A stretch of 17,494 bases of DNA from NCBI GenBank assembly GCA_030618905.1, contig JAUXCL010000019.1, positions 1 to 17,494 on the forward strand, in the 5' to 3' direction. Source of the DNA: Bacteroidales bacterium. Lineage in GTDB: Bacteria > Bacteroidota > Bacteroidia > Bacteroidales > B18-G4. Numbering within the stretch: the first letter of the stretch is position 1; every line of letters starts with the position of its first letter. The position numbers and the translations under genes are program-made. Positions 1 to 6,671 of the stretch are shown here, piece by piece. Below the pieces are notes generated by a model. That model saw only the letters and a list, made by a program, of their open reading frames with translations. It ran no database searches and had not been told where the DNA came from.

Positions 1-1898
1 GCAGTTTGCCTTAACAAAGCCGATTTCCCCGACATATTAGGACCGGTTATGATGATGATCTGTTGCTTCTCATTATCCAGATACACATTATTGGGAATGT
101 ATACTTCTCCCAATGGAAGTTCATGCTCAATTACAGGATGACGACCGTTCTTAATTTCAATGATCAGGGAGTCGTTGACTTCCGGTTTTTGATAGTTGTT
201 GCTTACAGCACAGGAAGCGAAGGACAGCAGACAGTCCAGCCTGGCAATCAGGCTGGCATTCAGTTGATTGGGTATAATATAATCCGCCAACTCCACCAGC
301 AGCTCCTGGTAAAGCCTGGCTTCAAGTTCCAATATCTTTTCCTCTGCGCCTAAAATCTTTTGTTCATATTCCTTAAGTTCAGCAGTGATATAGCGTTCGG
401 AATTGACAAGGGTCTGCTTCCTGTCCCATTCTTCCGGCACCTTGTCCTTATGGGTATTGGTAACTTCAAGGTAATAACCGAAAACATTATTATAACCAAT
501 CTTAAGGGAGGATATCCCTGTCCTTTCTATTTCTCTTGCCTGTATCTTCTCCAGGTGATCCTTGCCGGAGAATGCCAGGGCCCGCAATTCATCCAACTCT
601 TTGGAAATTCCATCCTGTATGATATTTCCTTTGTTGGTTAAGGCAGGAGGGTCAGGTTTGATCTCCTTTTCAATGCGGTCCCTGATCAGCTTGCAATAGT
701 TTAATTGCTCAGCGATCTTCTTCAGTGGCTTGATCTTACTTTGTTTGCAATATTTTTTTACAGACTCCACCGCATGCAATGCCTTGCTTAATTGGACGAC
801 TTCCCGTGGATTGACCTTGCTGACAGCTACTTTTGAAATGATTCTTTCCAGGTCGCCTACCTGCTTAAATTCCCTTTCAAGTTGCTCAGCAAAGTCACGG
901 TTTATTACAAAATGTTCAACGATGTGCAACCGTTCATCAATCAGCGGTTTTTCTTTCAATGGCAGTACTATCCACTTCCGGATCATCCTTCCCCCCATGG
1001 GCGTAATCGTATGGTCCAAAACATCCAGTAATGTCTTTGCCTGATCATTAAAAGTACTGACCATCTCCAGGTTTCTGATCGTAAAGCGATCCAGCCAGAC
1101 ATGCCGGTCTTCTTCAATCCTGGAAATATTACTGATATGCTGCAACTTATCGTGGTGGGTTTCGGAGAGATAGTGAAGTGCCGATCCGGCAGCAATTATC
1201 GCTTGCTGAAAATTTTCAATTCCGTAACCTTTCAGCGATTTGGTCCGGAAGTGATTGGTGAGTAATTCATACCCAAAATCCCGGGTGAAAACCCAGTCTT
1301 CAAAAGTATTGGTATAGAACTTATTCCCAAAAAGCTCGAAGAACTGGTTTAACTTATTTTTCTGGACTACGACCTCGTTGGGTTTGAAACTCTGGATTAG
1401 CTTATCGATGTATTCATTATTCCCCTGAGCCACATAAAATTCACCTGTTGACACATCCAGGAAGGATATCCCTGAAACTCTGTGATCCAGATGGATCCCT
1501 GCCAGAAAATTGTTTTCTTTCTGGCTCAGCACACTCTCGTTATAAGAAACGCCAGGAGTCACCATCTCGGTAACACCTCTTTTGACGATTTTTTTGGCGA
1601 GTTTCGGATCTTCCAATTGTTCACAGATGGCGACCCGTTGACCTGCTTTGACCAGCTTCGGGAGGTATGTTTCCAAACTGTGATGGGGAAATCCCGCCAG
1701 TTCGACATATGATGCTGCCCCATTTGCCCTCCTGGTCAGCACAATACCCAAAATTTTAGCCGCCTTTTTGGCATCTTCGCCAAATGTTTCATAGAAATCA
1801 CCAACCCTGAACAATAATAATGCATCGGGATGTTTGGCTTTGATGGCATTGTATTGCTTCATCAAAGGAGTTTCTGCTATTTTCTTTTCCTTTTCCAA
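1..1898 (-). CDS. mutS: DNA mismatch repair protein MutS, N-terminal part (truncated by window edge)
   Basis: MutS recognises mismatches and small loops in newly replicated DNA and recruits MutL in an ATP-dependent way. I translated much of the reverse strand and found one uninterrupted frame. The conserved N-terminus TPLMKQY is followed by the mismatch-reading motif RVGDFYETFGEDA (the F-x-E element), then by the connector, lever and clamp regions. The frame reaches the Walker A motif GPNMSGKS at about bases 20-45 and leaves the window there, so Walker B and the C-terminal dimerisation part are not visible. The start is uncertain. The first in-frame ATG (1860-1862) would begin inside the conserved TPLM motif, so I prefer the TTG at 1896-1898, which gives MEKEKKIAETPLM. 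No other in-frame ATG or GTG lies upstream within the leader. It is divergent from the methyltransferase gene at 2040. The family call is certain; the exact start is not. Confidence 0.95.
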   Translation of the reverse strand, partial: MEKEKKIAETPLMKQYNAIKAKHPDALLLFRVGDFYETFGEDAKKAAKILGIVLTRRANGAASYVELAGFPHHSLETYLPKLVKAGQRVAICEQLEDPKLAKKIVKRGVTEMVTPGVSYNESVLSQKENNFLAGIHLDHRVSGISFLDVSTGEFYVAQGNNEYIDKLIQSFKPNEVVVQKNKLNQFFELFGNKFYTNTFEDWVFTRDFGYELLTNHFRTKSLKGYGIENFQQAIIAAGSALHYLSETHHDKLQHISNISRIEEDRHVWLDRFTIRNLEMVSTFNDQAKTLLDVLDHTITPMGGRMIRKWIVLPLKEKPLIDERLHIVEHFVINRDFAEQLEREFKQVGDLERIISKVAVSKVNPREVVQLSKALHAVESVKKYCKQSKIKPLKKIAEQLNYCKLIRDRIEKEIKPDPPALTNKGNIIQDGISKELDELRALAFSGKDHLEKIQAREIERTGISSLKIGYNNVFGYYLEVTNTHKDKVPEEWDRKQTLVNSERYITAELKEYEQKILGAEEKILELEARLYQELLVELADYIIPNQLNASLIARLDCLLSFASCAVSNNYQKPEVNDSLIIEIKNGRHPVIEHELPLGEVYIPNNVYLDNEKQQIIIITGPNMSGKSALLRQT

Positions 1899-1949
1899 AA
1901 TTCTGTCAACAGATGAATAATCAATGATCCGAAAAGGGATTAACAAAAA

Positions 1950-1957
1950 CAAATTTA
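1950..1957 (-). promoter_or_regulatory. Putative -7 promoter element of mutS
   Basis: On the minus strand these bases read TAAATTTG, a perfect match to the Bacteroidota -7 consensus TAnnTTTG. They lie about 50-90 bases upstream of the two candidate mutS starts. No good -33 TTTG was found at the expected 19-20 base spacing, so this is a moderate call from motif and position only. Confidence 0.4.
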
Positions 1958-2039
1958 CTGTAAAATTCCAAAATCCCGGCTGTTGTTTATTTTTTTATCT
2001 TAGTAAACCAACACAGGATAACCTGGAAATGAAACCAAC

Positions 2040-2582
2040 ATGAGAAAACTTAAACTTGAAGAACTGAATCGTTTGGATCTGGAGCAATACAAGCAAATCG
2101 AAAAGCTGCCAGTGATTGTCATACTGGATAATATTCGCAGTTTGTTTAATGTTGGTGCGATTTTTCGAACTGCTGATGCATTCCTGGTTTCTGAAATTCA
2201 CCTATGTGGGATTACAGCCAAACCACCCCACAGGGAGATTCATAAAACTGCCTTAGGTGCCACAGAATCAGTCAGCTGGAAATATTTTGATGAGGCCATG
2301 TTATCCGTGAAATCCTTAAAAGAGGAAGGGTACAGCATATTTGCCATTGAACAAACTGACCAGAGTATTGTTTTAGAAGATTGGGATATTGACACCAATG
2401 ATAAGATTGCAATTGTTTTTGGAAATGAGGTAAAGGGTGTTTCAGAACCTGTTCTTGAACATGTTGATGGATGTGTAGAAATACCGCAGTTTGGAACAAA
2501 ACACTCCCTGAATGTATCTGTCAGTGCAGGGATTGTGATGTGGACTGTATTTTCGCATTTAAAAAGTCTATTGCTTGAGTGA
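2040..2582 (+). CDS. TrmH/SpoU-family RNA 2'-O-methyltransferase
   Basis: The 180-residue protein is a minimal SpoU (SPOUT) methyltransferase that would methylate a ribose 2'-OH in tRNA or rRNA using S-adenosylmethionine. All three family motifs are present. Motif 1 is NIRSLFNVGAIFRTADA (residues about 31-47), with the conserved Asn and Arg. Motif 2 is IVFGNEVKGVS (about 124-134). Motif 3 is IPQFGTKHSLNVSVSAGI (about 149-166), which forms the trefoil-knot SAM pocket. There is no N-terminal substrate-binding extension of the RlmB or TrmH type, so the target RNA and site cannot be named. The ATG at 2040 overlaps the stop of a four-codon upstream reading frame (see findings). The gene stands alone, divergent from mutS and followed by a 226-base gap. 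The family call is strong; specificity is unknown. Confidence 0.93.
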   Translation: MRKLKLEELNRLDLEQYKQIEKLPVIVILDNIRSLFNVGAIFRTADAFLVSEIHLCGITAKPPHREIHKTALGATESVSWKYFDEAMLSVKSLKEEGYSIFAIEQTDQSIVLEDWDIDTNDKIAIVFGNEVKGVSEPVLEHVDGCVEIPQFGTKHSLNVSVSAGIVMWTVFSHLKSLLLE

Positions 2583-2601
2583 TTGTGGATTTTTCGTAAC
2601 A

Positions 2602-2623
2602 TAATACGGTGTTCTACGTATTA
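2602..2623. repeat. Short inverted repeat 3' of the methyltransferase gene
   Basis: TAATACG (2602-2608) and CGTATTA (2617-2623) form a perfect 7-bp inverted repeat around an 8-base spacer, 20 bases after the methyltransferase stop. No T-tract follows, so it is not a standard intrinsic terminator. It could be a weak transcript-end hairpin or chance in AT-rich DNA. Confidence 0.3.
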
Positions 2624-2747
2624 CATCCGATTGTATTAAACTTGTATTGTTATATCCTCACTGCATTGGCGATATACATTTTTACATATTTTTGGCTTCT
2701 TTTACTGAAAGAACGCAGAATATTTTTTATATTTACTAATTAGATTG

Positions 2748-2755
2748 TATATTTG
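2748..2755 (+). promoter_or_regulatory. Putative -7 promoter element of the OmpA/TPR gene
   Basis: TATATTTG is a perfect match to TAnnTTTG, 53 bases upstream of the ATG at 2809, with a T-rich run (2723-2728) at the -33 distance. The rest of the 2583-2808 gap is AT-rich and shows no gene. A start near 2762 would give a 5' leader of about 45 bases, normal for an abundant outer-membrane protein. Confidence 0.6.
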
Positions 2756-2808
2756 CACTTTAATGTACGGGATTAATTGATTTTATAATAAACAAAAATT
2801 AGAGAATT

Positions 2809-5334
2809 ATGAAAAAGGATTACGGTTCTATTCTGAAGTATCTTGTGATTATCTTATTGGGCCTTATGCCAATTCTTGTCACAGCTCAGGACGAACAAAA
2901 AAAAGAAAGATCAACCGAGTTTACACCTCATTGGTTCGTGAATCTCAATGCTGGTCTGAACCTGGGGCATATGGATGTTGCAAATACAAAATTGCTGCCC
3001 GGCACCAGTACCTGGCGTATTGGTTATGGTTTAAGGTTTGGATACCAGTTCATCCCATGGCTTGGTCTTCGTGGTGAAGTGACCAATGGACAGCTGTATG
3101 GCAATAAAGACGAAGTTGCCAATGCGACGAATGTCTACTATGAAAGTGCTATGGCTTTTGGATGGCATTTGCAACCGGTCATTAATTTCTCACATCTATT
3201 TGGCGGTTACAAAGATCGTTTCTTCAATGTTTATGGTGTACTTGGTGTTGGTGGATTTTCCTATAAAGCCACACTTAAAGGTGACCTGGGTACCGGATCC
3301 GGAGAAGAAGAAATTTATCGCGTAATTGATGCCAGCACCGGCGAGATTACATTTATTCCTGCAGACCAAACTCAGAAAGACAATATGGAAGAAATACAGC
3401 ACCTATGGTCATGGCCATTTGGGTTAGGCTTTACCTTCCGTCTTGCAGAGCGCTGGGAACTTACTCTCGAATCACAATGGAGATGGCTGGGATTCGACTA
3501 TGTCGACAGGTATGACCCGGAACAAGGACAAGGCGGTGAGGCACCATTTGTATACGACGTAATGAGTTATAACTCACTGGGTATAACGTATAAGTTTGGT
3601 TACCGAGAAGGCCTGAAGAGAATGGAGAAGAATTATGACGAGACCAGCTTTAGCGGAGAACCGGATCCATTGCAGGAAAGAGGTGATTCAGTTGAAATTA
3701 CTGTCAAAGGAACCGTTCCTCCAAAATATATGATGAAGAAATCAGGAATGCTTGTGAAGCCTTTCCTCGTTTTTGGAGATCAGACCTATCCTGTTGAAAC
3801 ATATACACTCAAAGGTGAAGATGTACCAGGAGACGGACAGGCTATCTCTTATCAAGAAGGCGGTTCTTTTTCATATACAACAAAGGTACCCTATGTACCT
3901 GGTATGAACGAATCTGAATTAATGGTTGCACCTATCGTTTACATGGCCAAAGACGGAACTTTTGCCACTGAAGATGAAATTGTAGCCAATACTAAATATA
4001 TCCAGTTAGGTGACCGGAAACTTGCCGATGGTGTCATCTACACATCAAAAAGGCTTGCTCATATCGAGCACGAACTTCTGGTTGCACATCATGGTTATGA
4101 AAAAGAAACCATCATCAAAAAGAACGCAAGGATTTATTTCCTCGTGAACAGTGCTAACCTGAACTCAAGAGTACCCATGAACAAGAATGAAAAATGCAAA
4201 GCTAAATTAGAAGGCCTTTCAGAATTCATCGCTTATGGATGGGGAATTAAAAATATTGAAATCAAAGGATGGGCATCACCTGAAGGTGAAGAAACTTTCA
4301 ACAGGGATCTTTCAGAAAGCCGTGCGAACACAGCTTTTAAATATCTCGTGAGAGAGATTAAGAAGATTGCCGGGCAAAAAGAATCACTTGTTGAGATTGA
4401 AAATCCGGAAGAGGAGATCACATTTGATATCACATGGCATGGACCAAACTGGGATGGCTTCCTGGCAGCAGTTGAAAAATCAGATATTGTTGATAAAAAT
4501 GCCATCAGCAATGTTATCAAATCTGCGCCACAGGCAAAAAGGGAAGAAGAGATCAAAAACATGATCAATATCTATCCTGAGATCGAAGAACTGCTTCTGC
4601 CTCCACTGCGTCGTGCAGAATTGTATGTGAACTGTTTCGAACCTAAGTTCACCGATGGTGAAATTCTGGAGTTTTCTACCAGCTACCCGGATACATTGAA
4701 AGCTGAAGAACTTGCATATGCTGCAGTGCTGACCAGTGAGAATGAAACCAGGCTTGTGATTTACAAAGAATATATCAGGTTCTTTGAAGATAACTGGTTG
4801 GGATACAACAACGCCGGAGCTGTTGAAATTGAAAGGGGCAACCTTGAAGAGGCCGCAGAATTTTTGATTGTTGCTGATGAATTGTCACCGAACAATGGTG
4901 TCATCAAGAATAACCTCGGTGTACTTGAATCACATCTTGGCAATTACAAGAAAGCAGAAATGTATTTCAAAGAAGCACAACAGCTCGGAGAAAACGTCAG
5001 CTATAACATGGGTGTAATTAATATCACAAAAGGTGATTACAGCGAGGCTGCAAGAGATATGAGTGGCACCAAGTGTGATTACAATGCCGGTTTGGCGATG
5101 CTGCTTAGCGAAGACTATGCAGGTGCTGAAAATGCACTGAAATGTGCTCCTCAAAATCCAGAAACACATTACCTGTTGGCTATTGTCGGTGCCCGCACCA
5201 ATAATACCAACCTGCTGTATGAAAACCTGACCAAAGCCATAGAGATGGATGGTGAATTGAAGGCAGTTGCTGCTAAGGACAGGGAATTCATTGAGTATTT
5301 CGATGTTCCTGACTTCCAGGCTATCGTTCAGTAG
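2809..5334 (+). CDS. Outer-membrane beta-barrel / OmpA-like / TPR fusion protein
   Basis: The 841-residue protein starts with a signal peptide (MKKDYGSILKYLVIILLGLM..., probable cleavage after VTAQ, about residue 27). Residues about 28-265 look like an outer-membrane beta-barrel: alternating aromatic strands such as WFVNLNAGLNLG and RIGYGLRFGYQF, ending GITYKFGY. Residues about 295-380 are a beta-rich middle domain (VEITVKGTVPPKYM ...). Residues about 441-530 carry an OmpA-type peptidoglycan-binding signature, IKGWASPEGEETFNRDLS followed by ESRA, with the family Arg at about 505. Residues about 660-815 contain four to five TPR-like repeats (GYNNAGAVEIERGNLEEAAE, NNLGVLESHLGNYKKAEMYF, YNMGVINITKGDYSEAA). 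A cell-envelope role is inferred: anchoring the outer membrane to peptidoglycan while the TPRs bind a periplasmic partner. It is a single-gene unit with its own promoter and terminator. The exact function is unknown. Confidence 0.85.
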   Translation: MKKDYGSILKYLVIILLGLMPILVTAQDEQKKERSTEFTPHWFVNLNAGLNLGHMDVANTKLLPGTSTWRIGYGLRFGYQFIPWLGLRGEVTNGQLYGNKDEVANATNVYYESAMAFGWHLQPVINFSHLFGGYKDRFFNVYGVLGVGGFSYKATLKGDLGTGSGEEEIYRVIDASTGEITFIPADQTQKDNMEEIQHLWSWPFGLGFTFRLAERWELTLESQWRWLGFDYVDRYDPEQGQGGEAPFVYDVMSYNSLGITYKFGYREGLKRMEKNYDETSFSGEPDPLQERGDSVEITVKGTVPPKYMMKKSGMLVKPFLVFGDQTYPVETYTLKGEDVPGDGQAISYQEGGSFSYTTKVPYVPGMNESELMVAPIVYMAKDGTFATEDEIVANTKYIQLGDRKLADGVIYTSKRLAHIEHELLVAHHGYEKETIIKKNARIYFLVNSANLNSRVPMNKNEKCKAKLEGLSEFIAYGWGIKNIEIKGWASPEGEETFNRDLSESRANTAFKYLVREIKKIAGQKESLVEIENPEEEITFDITWHGPNWDGFLAAVEKSDIVDKNAISNVIKSAPQAKREEEIKNMINIYPEIEELLLPPLRRAELYVNCFEPKFTDGEILEFSTSYPDTLKAEELAYAAVLTSENETRLVIYKEYIRFFEDNWLGYNNAGAVEIERGNLEEAAEFLIVADELSPNNGVIKNNLGVLESHLGNYKKAEMYFKEAQQLGENVSYNMGVINITKGDYSEAARDMSGTKCDYNAGLAMLLSEDYAGAENALKCAPQNPETHYLLAIVGARTNNTNLLYENLTKAIEMDGELKAVAAKDREFIEYFDVPDFQAIVQ

Positions 5335-5357
5335 TCACAAAATATAAAATCAATTAA

Positions 5358-5390
5358 AAAAAAGCCGCTTCGAAAGAAGTGGCTTTTTTT
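5358..5390. terminator. Strong intrinsic terminator, bidirectional
   Basis: AAAGCCGCTTC (5361-5371), a GAAA tetraloop (5372-5375) and GAAGTGGCTTT (5376-5386) form an 11-bp stem with one G-U pair. It is flanked by an A-run on the left and a T-run on the right, so it can end transcription both of the OmpA/TPR gene (+) and of the convergent kinase operon (-). Confidence 0.9.
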
Positions 5391-5391
5391 T

Positions 5392-5419
5392 GTCACTCGT
5401 CACTCGTCACGCGTCACGG
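5392..5419. repeat. Tandem heptamer repeat, 4 units
   Basis: Four consecutive 7-bp units, GTCACTC, GTCACTC, GTCACGC and GTCACGG, sit between the terminator and the stop codon of the convergent kinase gene (5426). The first two are identical and the last two differ at positions 6-7. The period matches the array at 8470-8511. Confidence 0.8.
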
Positions 5420-5425
5420 GGATTC

Positions 5426-6061
5426 TTAGAATTCCAACACCTTTTGAATCCCCGGCGGATATTCCTGATCCATCAATTCCTTAATAGCCTGATAATCCTT
5501 TTTATTCTTTACAAAATCTTTATTACTGGTATCCAGGATCAGGACGCGCAGATCAGTATTATTGCCCAGGTAGCTAAGGTATCTTTGCTCCAGTTCTTTC
5601 AGGTATGTGTTTTGGATACTCTGTTCATATGACCTGCCCCTCATACTGATATTGTCTTGTAGCTTGTCGACAGGTACGTGGAGATAGACAATCAGCTCTG
5701 GTTTGACGAGGGTAGGATATATGATGTCGAACAGCCTGTTGAAAAGGATCAGTTCATCCCGCTCCAGGTTGATGCTGGCAAATATTCTCGACTTGTCAAT
5801 AATATAATCTGCAATCACATGAGAGGTGAAGAGATCGCCTGTGATCAGCTGGTCTTTGACCTGCTGATAACGGTCGGCCAGGAAGGACATCTCCAGCGGG
5901 AAAGCATATTTTTTTGGATCCTGGTAGAACTTGGGCAGAAAGGAATTGTCTTCAAACCTTTCCAGGATCAAGCGTGCATTGATATCCAATGATAGCTTTC
6001 TGGCCAGTGTGGTCTTGCCAGCCCCAATATTTCCTTCTATGGCGATATAATTGTATCTCAT
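5426..6061 (-). CDS. Deoxynucleoside kinase (dNK family)
   Basis: The 211-residue protein belongs to the deoxynucleoside kinase (dCK/dGK-like) family, which phosphorylates salvaged deoxynucleosides to the 5'-monophosphate. The N-terminus IAIEGNIGAGKTTLA contains the P-loop (residues about 10-17). LERFEDN (33-39) supplies the conserved catalytic Glu/Asp region, LADRYQQ (61-67) lies in the substrate pocket, and RGRSYEQ (141-147) is the Arg-rich lid. Length and start (ATG at 6059-6061) fit the family. The start overlaps the folK stop by four bases (ATGA), so the two genes are translationally coupled and co-transcribed. The substrate (dA/dG or dC) cannot be decided from sequence alone. Confidence 0.92.
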   Translation of the reverse strand: MRYNYIAIEGNIGAGKTTLARKLSLDINARLILERFEDNSFLPKFYQDPKKYAFPLEMSFLADRYQQVKDQLITGDLFTSHVIADYIIDKSRIFASINLERDELILFNRLFDIIYPTLVKPELIVYLHVPVDKLQDNISMRGRSYEQSIQNTYLKELEQRYLSYLGNNTDLRVLILDTSNKDFVKNKKDYQAIKELMDQEYPPGIQKVLEF

Positions 6062-6564
6062 GGCTTATTCCATAATTTAACTTCAAGGTCATCCTCACAG
6101 TGCCCAAGTAATTGTTCAATAGTCATGTCTTTAACCGGATGTATATAGGCCGGAATAATCTCGTTGAGTGGAACGAGGACAAATTTTCGCAAATGCATTA
6201 AAGGATGCGGAATGCTCAGCTCTGGTTCATTGATGACGAGTTGATCAATGAACACAATATCAATATCTATAGATCTGGATGTATAAAAATTGAGGCCCCG
6301 CTGACGCCCCATATCCTGCTCTATATACTGAATAATGTTTAAAATACCTTTGGGGTCAGCAGCAGAATGGATGAGTAATGCCTGATTAAGGAACTGATCC
6401 TCAGATTCAAATCCCCAGGGTTCAGTTTCATAAATTGAAGATGCCTTGATTATACGACCGAGTTGTTTTTCTATCAAATCACCTGCTTTCTGCAGATTTT
6501 TTTCCTGGTCGCCCCGGTTGCTGCCAAGCAAGAAAACAACTTTATGCACATTATTTCCTTTCAT
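6058..6564 (-). CDS. folK: 2-amino-4-hydroxy-6-hydroxymethyldihydropteridine pyrophosphokinase
   Basis: FolK (HPPK) transfers pyrophosphate from ATP to 6-hydroxymethyl-7,8-dihydropterin in folate synthesis. VVFLLGSNRGD at the N-terminus (residues 9-19), SSIYETEPWGF (42-52), the metal-binding Asp pair in SRSIDIDIVF (D100, D102) and IPHPLMHLRKFVLVPLNEI (118-136) are all family hallmarks. The length is 168 residues. The ATG at 6564 gives MKGNNVHKVV. An in-frame GTG at 6549 gives VHKVVFLLGSN, which matches the usual compact HPPK start and has AAAGGA six bases upstream, so it may be the real start. It is the first gene of a two-gene operon with the deoxynucleoside kinase. Confidence 0.94.
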   Translation of the reverse strand: MKGNNVHKVVFLLGSNRGDQEKNLQKAGDLIEKQLGRIIKASSIYETEPWGFESEDQFLNQALLIHSAADPKGILNIIQYIEQDMGRQRGLNFYTSRSIDIDIVFIDQLVINEPELSIPHPLMHLRKFVLVPLNEIIPAYIHPVKDMTIEQLLGHCEDDLEVKLWNKP

Positions 6565-6572
6565 TGAATACC

Positions 6573-6580
6573 CAAAAATA
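6573..6580 (-). promoter_or_regulatory. Putative -7 promoter element of the folK operon
   Basis: The minus strand reads TATTTTTG, a perfect TAnnTTTG. It ends only nine bases before the ATG at 6564. A start of transcription a few bases further on would leave almost no leader for that ATG but about 17 bases for the alternative GTG at 6549. A TTG at 6604-6602 lies 21 bases upstream, close to the -33 position. Confidence 0.45.
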
Positions 6581-6671
6581 CAATAAGTCCGCTGGAATTA
6601 ACAACATCGCAACTTCCTTTTTTCAATGTTTATGATTAATATTGTATAAATAATTGATAAAACGTATAACC

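Noticed and set aside
1983..2003. TTG ... TATCTTAG as the methyltransferase gene promoter
   Set aside because: The -7 element has a mismatch and the spacing to TTG is about 10 bases rather than 19-20.
6654..6671. Upstream TTG as the start of sppA
   Set aside because: It adds only six residues (MIKRIT) with no ribosome-binding signal, while the ATG at 6672 gives the expected MKQFFKFMFAS membrane-anchor start.
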